Shown one piece after another: positions 58,582 through 64,000 of a stretch of DNA of 64,000 nt. A model generated the notes under the pieces. It was not told the DNA's origin, made no database searches, and worked only from the letters and a program-made list of their open reading frames with translations. A program made the position numbers and the translations under genes. Numbering within the stretch: the first letter of the stretch is position 1; each line of letters starts with the position of its first letter. This DNA comes from CAMDPA01 sp963825625 (lineage in GTDB: Bacteria; Pseudomonadota; Alphaproteobacteria; Rhizobiales; Hyphomicrobiaceae): positions 124,001 through 188,000 of the forward strand of contig CAWGUF010000029.1 in NCBI GenBank assembly GCA_963825625.1, written 5' to 3'.

Positions 58582-58884
58582 CGGCCCGCACGCTTCCTCT
58601 CGTAGCTCAACACGGCCCCGCACATGACGGCCAGCAAGCCCCATCGACCCGAATTGATCGGTCCGTGGTCCGTGACACGTCCTCGTCCACACCTTTGTCG
58701 CTGCCAGATAACCACAATTCCGGCATCTTGTGAGTTAAAACGATAACAAGAGTTGCGCAAAGCCGTCATTGGCGGTCGGAAGCGCTTGCGATAACGCGGC
58801 AACGCCAGCATTGTGTGGCCGATCTTCAAACCTCCCGCGCCGGGAGCGGATGGCTGTTGCGTCATGTGACAGGGACCTCGATCT

Positions 58885-61143
58885 GTGAACGACTGGTTCT
58901 TCAGACAGGGCGGTCGCAACCGCATCATCAATCTGCTGGGCTTCGATGCCTGGTTCGATTCGACGCTCGCCGCCGTCTGGGACAGGACGCGCGACACGTT
59001 CGCCGCGCTGTCGAGCTTCTTTGCTCGTTTCCGCCTGACCGGCTGGCGGCGGCTGCTCAATGAGGGCGTGTCCGAGTGCCTGACGCTCGGGGCCGGCGGC
59101 CTCGTCGTACTCTATATGCTGGCCATTCCCGCGTTTATGGAGATCGAGGACGGCCGCTGGCTGAAGACCGGCCAATACAGCGTCAAGTTCCTCGACATCG
59201 ATGGCAACGAGCTCGGCAAACGCGGCATCAATCTCAATGATGCCGTGCCACTCAATGAGATCCCCGATCACCTGATAAAGGCGACAATGGCGACCGAGGA
59301 CCGCCGGTTCTATGACCACTTCGGCGTCGATTTTCTCGGAACCGCCCGCGCCTTGGTAGAGAACATTCGGGCAGGCGAGACCGTGCAGGGTGGCTCGACG
59401 CTGACACAGCAGTTGGCCAAGAACCTGTTCCTGTCACCGGAGCGCTCGATTACGCGCAAGATCAAGGAGGTCTTCCTCGCGTTCTGGCTCGAGACACGAC
59501 TGACAAAGCGCGAGATTCTCAAGTTGTATCTCGATCGCGCCTATATGGGCGGCGGCGCATTCGGCGTCGAAGCGGCCTCGCAATTCTATTTCGGCAAATC
59601 AGTTCGCGAGATCACGCTGGCAGAGGCCGCCGTGCTGGCCGGATTGTTCAAGGCACCGACGAAGTTTGCACCGCACGTCAATCTGCCGGCATCCCGCGCC
59701 CGCACCAACGAGGTGCTGTCGAATATGGTGGAGGCCGGTTTCTACACCGAAGGGCAGGTTCACGACGCCAGGCTCAATCCCGCCCGCATCATTGAGCAGC
59801 ACCAGACTGCGACCGCGGATTGGTTCCTCGACTGGGCGTTCGAGGAGATCCAGCGGCTGATGGCCGGGAAAAACCAGTATACGCTTACGGCACGCACGAC
59901 AGTGGATCTCAATCTTCAGCGCCAGGCCGAGGAAATCCTCACCTCGGCCGTGCGCCAGAAGGGTCGGCAGCACCGCTTCGACTCTGGCGCGATCACCGTG
60001 CTGGAAACCGACGGCATGGTACGGGCAATCGCCGGCGGCCCGGATTATGGTGAAAGTCAGTTCAACCGCTCCACCAATGCCCGCCGCCAACCCGGATCCT
60101 CGTTCAAGATCTATGTCTATGCCTTGGCGCTGCAGACCGGAATGAAGCCAACCAGCACCGTCAGCGACAGCTCGCGATCATGCGGGCGCTGGCATCCTCA
60201 GAACTACAACGGCAGTCATGGCTCCGGCGCGCGAATGCCGATGTGGATGGCGCTGGCGAAATCACTCAATACCACCGCAGCCGAGCTTTCATTCCGCGTC
60301 GGCCGCGACAACGTGGTCGAATTCACCAAGCGCCTCGGAATCAAGGGTATTATACGGTCCTGCTCAATGGCCCTCGGCGACACCGGGATCACGCCGCTGT
60401 CGCACACGGCCGCGGTGGCCACATTCGCCAACGGCGGCAAACAGGCCCTGCCCTATGGAATCCTCGAAATTACGAACTCGAGAGGCGAAGTCGTCTACAG
60501 CCGCGAACGCGACGAGCCTCCCCCGCCCCAGATCGTCCCGCGCCAAGTCGCCGAACAGATGAACTGGATGCTCACCAAGGTGACCACCGACGGCACCGCC
60601 AAGCGCGCGCAACTGGACTTCACACACGTCGCCGGTAAGACCGGAACCAGCACCGGTCCGAAAGATGTCTGGTTCATGGGCTACACGAGCAAATATGTTG
60701 CGAGCGTCTGGCTCGGCAACGACGACAACAGCGCCATGCGCAGTGGCACCACGGGCGGAGGCGTGGCAGCACCCGTTTGGCACGAGCTGATGGCAGCGGC
60801 CCACGGCACAGAAAACCTGCCGACGCTACCGGGTCTTCCAGCGCACCCGGTGCAATTGGCGGAACAGCAGCGGCTGGCTGAACAGCGCCGCAACCAGCCC
60901 GTCACACAAGACACCACCCGCAAGCATCAACGCGTCATGCCGGTCGCAACCCGAAATGCTCTGAAAAAGCTGGTCGATGCCATGCGGCAGGCTGGCACCC
61001 AGCCAGCACCGGGTGAAGGCCGCACGCCTCCGTCAGGTCGCCAGCGCCAGCCGCTGCAACCCGCGCCGAAACAGCCCGATCGCCGCGCTGCTGCCACTCC
61101 GGCGGCGACGGATCCCCTCACCTCACTACGCAATAAACGCTGA
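58885..61143 (+). CDS. Class A penicillin-binding protein (transglycosylase/transpeptidase)
   Basis: This bifunctional peptidoglycan synthase polymerises glycan strands and cross-links stems. The 752-residue protein has one N-terminal membrane helix (about 65-90) and a GT51 transglycosylase domain with catalytic E138 (MATEDRRFYDHFGVD) and QGGSTLTQQLAKNL. The transpeptidase domain has nucleophile S405 in the SxxK motif (PGSSFK), SLN as SxN, and the KTG motif in AGKTGTS. A Pro/Gln/Arg-rich tail closes it. The start is GTG at 58885. Confidence 0.94.
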   Translation: MNDWFFRQGGRNRIINLLGFDAWFDSTLAAVWDRTRDTFAALSSFFARFRLTGWRRLLNEGVSECLTLGAGGLVVLYMLAIPAFMEIEDGRWLKTGQYSVKFLDIDGNELGKRGINLNDAVPLNEIPDHLIKATMATEDRRFYDHFGVDFLGTARALVENIRAGETVQGGSTLTQQLAKNLFLSPERSITRKIKEVFLAFWLETRLTKREILKLYLDRAYMGGGAFGVEAASQFYFGKSVREITLAEAAVLAGLFKAPTKFAPHVNLPASRARTNEVLSNMVEAGFYTEGQVHDARLNPARIIEQHQTATADWFLDWAFEEIQRLMAGKNQYTLTARTTVDLNLQRQAEEILTSAVRQKGRQHRFDSGAITVLETDGMVRAIAGGPDYGESQFNRSTNARRQPGSSFKIYVYALALQTGMKPTSTVSDSSRSCGRWHPQNYNGSHGSGARMPMWMALAKSLNTTAAELSFRVGRDNVVEFTKRLGIKGIIRSCSMALGDTGITPLSHTAAVATFANGGKQALPYGILEITNSRGEVVYSRERDEPPPPQIVPRQVAEQMNWMLTKVTTDGTAKRAQLDFTHVAGKTGTSTGPKDVWFMGYTSKYVASVWLGNDDNSAMRSGTTGGGVAAPVWHELMAAAHGTENLPTLPGLPAHPVQLAEQQRLAEQRRNQPVTQDTTRKHQRVMPVATRNALKKLVDAMRQAGTQPAPGEGRTPPSGRQRQPLQPAPKQPDRRAAATPAATDPLTSLRNKR

Positions 61144-61144
61144 C

Positions 61145-61786
61145 ATGGCTTTTCTGTCGCCAAGCATCACGCTGCTCTATCGCTTCGAGCGTTTGCGACG
61201 CGTCGTAGTGACGTGGCTCACTCATTCCGCAAACGCATTGCTGTTCTCGGCAGTCGTTCTCATCTGCGGCATCGGTACCAGCCTCTACCTGATTGACAAC
61301 GGCACCCGCTTCACCACCTGGCAAAGCGGTCCCTGGACCATGTGGCACCAGGCCGCCCGCCTAGACATCGACCCATACACCAAGGCGCGTTACGCACGCG
61401 TAGGCAGCCTGCCGATGACTGCGGCCGTCGCCGCGACCTGGGAGGCAAGGTCCGATGGCTCCGGTCGCCGCCTGCATTCCAGTTGCGAGTATGTGGTCGA
61501 ATTCGAATCCATCGATGCCACCTGGTTCAGCATCGCGGTCTACGATGACAAAGGCCTGCTCATCCCCAATCCAGCCGACCGATACTCATTTACCGAGCAG
61601 ACGCTGGCGACCAACCCTGACGGCAGCTTTTTCATCTCTCTGGCTCGCGACGCCAGGCCCGGCAATTGGCTGCCTGTGGGGGGCGCCGGCCGACTGACCC
61701 TGATCATGACAATTGTCGAGCCGAAGCCAACCGTAGCCGACAGCATCTACCAGTTGCCGACGATCCGGAGGATCAGCTGCCGATGA
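61145..61786 (+). CDS. DUF1214-family membrane-anchored protein
   Basis: The 213-residue protein has one N-terminal membrane helix (ALLFSAVVLICGIGTSLYLI) and a periplasmic DUF1214 region (AVYDDKGLLIPNPADRYSF, DGSFFISLARDARPGNWLPV). DUF1214 is usually paired with DUF1254; function unknown. It starts one base after the penicillin-binding protein stop and overlaps the next gene by four bases, so it is probably in the same operon. Confidence 0.82.
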   Translation: MAFLSPSITLLYRFERLRRVVVTWLTHSANALLFSAVVLICGIGTSLYLIDNGTRFTTWQSGPWTMWHQAARLDIDPYTKARYARVGSLPMTAAVAATWEARSDGSGRRLHSSCEYVVEFESIDATWFSIAVYDDKGLLIPNPADRYSFTEQTLATNPDGSFFISLARDARPGNWLPVGGAGRLTLIMTIVEPKPTVADSIYQLPTIRRISCR

Positions 61787-62352
61787 AGTACCTGGGTGGT
61801 CTTCTGCAGCATTGGCGTATTGGCGTCGCCGCGATCCTGCTGATTGGCATCGTGCACCTGACGGTCACGTTGCTGTTGGCCTACATTTATCAGCGCGGCG
61901 GGTACTGGCGCCATGTTCGAACCCTGCCCCTGAACACTTTCGTCATCCTGCCGCAGGCACGTCCGCGCGCGCAGGTGCTTCCCTACCAGCTGCCCGATTC
62001 AAGAATCGCAATCTGCCGGTTCGACGTTGCCAAAGGCCCTTTGAAACTGATGGCCGTCCTGCCGGAGCCCGGTTGGTCTCTATCGCTATATGCAGACGAT
62101 GGCAGAGGCTTCTACGCTTTTCCAGCCAATGGCCGGCAGCGCTTCACGCTGAACGTCACGGTGCTTCCGTCGGGTGATCGTTTTCTGGCAACAATCCCCG
62201 CCTCCAGAAGCCAAACCATCGAGACATCGACGATCGTCTCACCGACACGAGCCGGCATCGCCGTCATCCGCGCGCCCATCCACGGCCGCACCTATTCTAC
62301 ACAGATAGAAAAAGACCTCGCCCTCGCACAATGCACGCAGCAAAGTTTCTAG
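61783..62352 (+). CDS. Membrane-anchored partner of the DUF1214 protein, DUF1254-like
   Basis: The 189-residue protein has one N-terminal helix (IGVAAILLIGIVHLTVTLLL) and a periplasmic domain (VLPYQLPDSRIAICRFDVAK, LMAVLPEPGWSLSLYADDG). It is the regular partner of the short DUF1214 protein in Hyphomicrobiales and is often labelled DUF1254. The ATGA overlap shows translational coupling. Confidence 0.72.
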   Translation: MKYLGGLLQHWRIGVAAILLIGIVHLTVTLLLAYIYQRGGYWRHVRTLPLNTFVILPQARPRAQVLPYQLPDSRIAICRFDVAKGPLKLMAVLPEPGWSLSLYADDGRGFYAFPANGRQRFTLNVTVLPSGDRFLATIPASRSQTIETSTIVSPTRAGIAVIRAPIHGRTYSTQIEKDLALAQCTQQSF

Positions 62353-62510
62353 CATTCCGTTTCTGGCAACTCATTGCCCGTGTAAGCCGGTTCCGAGCGA
62401 ATGTCAGAGCCACGAGCGACACCTGCAGCATCATTGGTCCAGCGTGGACTTCGAACCTGATGCTCCATCTCGAGGACCACGGCGCAGTTCACGTGCGCGC
62501 AACTAGCAAT

Positions 62511-62702
62511 CTAGTTTTGCCGATTGGCCCGTTTGGTCTTGCGATTGCCGCGAGCCGTAGGCTTTGGATCTGGCTCTTCCCAGCGCTCGTAGCGAACGCC
62601 TGGAAATATAACGATCTCACATTCGCCTGATGCGGAGACACTGTGCTCCCCGCGACCATGAGTCGTACCCCTATGTGCGTTGAGACTGATGATGCTTGCC
62701 AT
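62511..62702 (-). CDS. Small conserved-looking protein of unknown function
   Basis: A 63-residue frame reads MASIISLNAHRG at the start and then CEIVIFPGVRYERWEEPDPK, a pattern I associate with small alphaproteobacterial proteins carrying an EIVFFTGVRYER-type motif. AAGGGAG lies eight bases before the ATG. The tail is basic (GNRKTKRANRQN). Function unknown. Confidence 0.6.
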   Translation of the reverse strand: MASIISLNAHRGTTHGRGEHSVSASGECEIVIFPGVRYERWEEPDPKPTARGNRKTKRANRQN

Positions 62703-63070
62703 TTCAAGCTCCCTTCGGGCAGCTGTCCTCTTGCAGCTGGCACTCCTTCATTGCCAGCGCGTGAACGTGATCCGAGCACGCACGAACGAGTTGAAGCGAG
62801 CCGCCCTTAATGAAGCGTTAACGTGACGGTTGCCTTGTGTTCATCAATTGCACAACGCTGCCTGAATGCAACAACCAGCCGCGCGAACGACAAAACGTTA
62901 CTCTGCAACGTGGTTCAACGGCCACGCCGCCCCGCGGACACGCCGCTCCCCCAAGACACGACCTCGAGGCCCGAGCAGCGAAACAGAGCAGCGACCCGAA
63001 CTGCGAGACCAGAGCTGCGAGACCTGATCAATATGCTTCCTGGCGCATCACCCAGCGGACCACAATCCGG
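62703..63070. other. Intergenic stretch without a recognisable gene
   Basis: About 370 bases precede the small leftward gene. No family is recognised on either strand. The stretch 62810-62835 contains AT-richer sequence with GTTAACG and may carry the promoter for the leftward gene. Confidence 0.45.
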
Positions 63071-63403
63071 TCAATCTTCCAGGAACGCTCGCCCGGCCCG
63101 GTCCTCGATCTCTACCACCCAAAGATCGGGATCGAACGACAGTTGCTTGCTCAGATATGCGTCGATATCGACCTCGGGATTGCCGTCCGGATTGAGCATC
63201 GCAATCAACCGACGCGTCTCCTCCATTCCAGACAGGCCCGCCGGTGCCGGCCCGAACAACAACGCACTGCCGTCGAGCCTGTTGACCTTCACAAAAATAG
63301 AGCCCGCCGTGTCATCGCCATGCCGCACCACAACGCACATCGCTCCGGCAGCAACTGCGCGCCGCAGAAGTGCTTTCACCCAAAGCTCTGAAGAAACGCG
63401 CAT
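63071..63403 (-). CDS. DUF1491 family protein
   Basis: The 110-residue protein has the family pattern RVSSELWVKALLRRAVAAGA, SIFVKVNRLDGSALLFGPAP, and the C-terminal DPDLWVVEIEDRAGR. DUF1491 proteins are short and confined mainly to alphaproteobacteria; function unknown. The ATG at 63403 gives the family start. An ATG at 63451 would add 16 residues. Confidence 0.8.
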   Translation of the reverse strand: MRVSSELWVKALLRRAVAAGAMCVVVRHGDDTAGSIFVKVNRLDGSALLFGPAPAGLSGMEETRRLIAMLNPDGNPEVDIDAYLSKQLSFDPDLWVVEIEDRAGRAFLED

Positions 63404-63496
63404 GCGTTTGCCCGTACGCTCTTTCACCACCAGATGCAACGCCACCCTCATCACGGCCTTGAGCCGTCATCGGCAGCCACGGCTCGGGCACCCGCC

Positions 63497-64000
63497 TCAT
63501 CCGCGTCGCGGGCGAAACGCAGCCGTGCTGCGGTAAATATGCATGAGCAGCCCGGCCGAAATCTGACCGGTGGGCCGCAGGCCGCTATCAGCCTCGAAAG
63601 CTCTGATCGCCCTGATCAACTGTGGTGTGAGGCGGCTATCAGCAGCCCCCGTTGCATATCCCAGATCATTCAGTTTGATCTTGATATCCCGCACCAACCG
63701 TTCTGCCGCGCTGCCAGCCACGATACCCGGCGCGCGGTTGCCTCGGGTCGCCGGCGCCGATGTTCCCACAATCAAGGTTTTGAGTATGGCTTGCGTTGGC
63801 TCCGCTGACAGCGGTAACCCGTATCTGTCTTCGTAGGCGAATATGGCTGCATGCGTCAGATAGCTCGCCCGTCCGTCGATCTGACCAGGATAGAAGCCTG
63901 CAAGCTTCAGTTCCCGCTGCAAGGCTTGCACCGTCGCCGCATCGGAACGCTGCAACAACGCCCCTGACCGCGACGGGCTGCGCTCGGATTTGCGGTCGCT
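63497..64000 (-). CDS. Peptidoglycan-binding protein, 5' end outside the window
   Basis: The visible part contains two PG_binding_1-type repeats: VQALQRELKLAGFYPGQIDG and IKIKLNDLGYATGAADSRLT, each a three-helix unit that binds cell-wall peptides. The frame stays open to the window end with a polar Ser/Arg-rich stretch, so the start, and perhaps a membrane helix or signal peptide, lies beyond 64000. Confidence 0.8.
   Translation of the reverse strand, partial: SDRKSERSPSRSGALLQRSDAATVQALQRELKLAGFYPGQIDGRASYLTHAAIFAYEDRYGLPLSAEPTQAILKTLIVGTSAPATRGNRAPGIVAGSAAERLVRDIKIKLNDLGYATGAADSRLTPQLIRAIRAFEADSGLRPTGQISAGLLMHIYRSTAAFRPRRG

Overview
The window is GC-rich chromosomal DNA that reads as an alphaproteobacterium of the order Hyphomicrobiales (Rhizobiales). 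The grounds are gene order and family content. The order dusB-ntrB-ntrC-ntrY-ntrX-(D-amino-acid aminotransferase)-hfq-hflX-mazG, the fused ispDF gene, the lipA/ratA/pncC cluster, the lptF-lptG-lptD-surA-pdxA-rsmA run, and families such as DUF1214, DUF1491 and a small MarR regulator are all typical of that group. No rRNA, tRNA, CRISPR array or insertion-sequence transposase was seen.

Layout. 0-5 kb: glpX, an ornithine-cyclodeaminase-like gene with a 5' frameshift, a proline-rich secreted protein, and trmFO. 4.7-8.1 kb: an accessory-looking patch with an unknown gene divergent from a translationally coupled pair (small unknown protein plus a soluble VirD4/HerA-like ATPase). 8.1-20.5 kb: mostly housekeeping, with a lytic transglycosylase, gph, rpiA, gor, an outer-membrane barrel, an SDR, a YceI protein, a lysozyme-family protein, a YbdK-type ligase, lipA and ratA. 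20.5-24.8 kb: pncC divergent from a TIR-domain membrane protein, then marR and ispDF. 24.9-32.8 kb: a catabolic or transport block (decayed or misread CoxL-type hydroxylase and LivK-type binding protein, intact LivHMGF, and a deaminase-like protein) lying between ispDF and dusB. 33-44.6 kb: the nitrogen-regulation operon, hfq, hflX, and a mazG gene split by a palindromic element. 44.7-64 kb: arfB, membrane proteins, pepA, the lipopolysaccharide-export genes lptFG/lptD with surA, pdxA and rsmA, a metallo-beta-lactamase hydrolase, a cysteine-cluster protein, a class A penicillin-binding protein, a DUF1214/DUF1254-like pair, DUF1491, and a peptidoglycan-binding protein cut by the window end.

How it works together. 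Much of the window builds and maintains the envelope (LptFG/LptD/SurA, the penicillin-binding protein, the lytic transglycosylase, the barrel protein). A second theme is nitrogen control: NtrBC and NtrYX with DusB upstream and Hfq downstream. The LIV-type transporter, a molybdenum hydroxylase relic and a deaminase-like protein point to use of a nitrogen-containing organic compound.

Most notable points. (1) The TIR protein carries a C-terminal trypsin-fold domain in which the catalytic His, Asp and Ser all appear replaced, behind a single membrane helix. (2) An orphan conjugation-type ATPase has a coupled small partner. (3) A 140-bp composite palindromic element splits mazG, and removing it would restore the reading frame. 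(4) Reading-frame lesions are concentrated at about 26.48-27.90 kb. Together with single frameshifts in ntrX, hflX and the cyclodeaminase gene, they suggest sequencing errors as much as pseudogenes.
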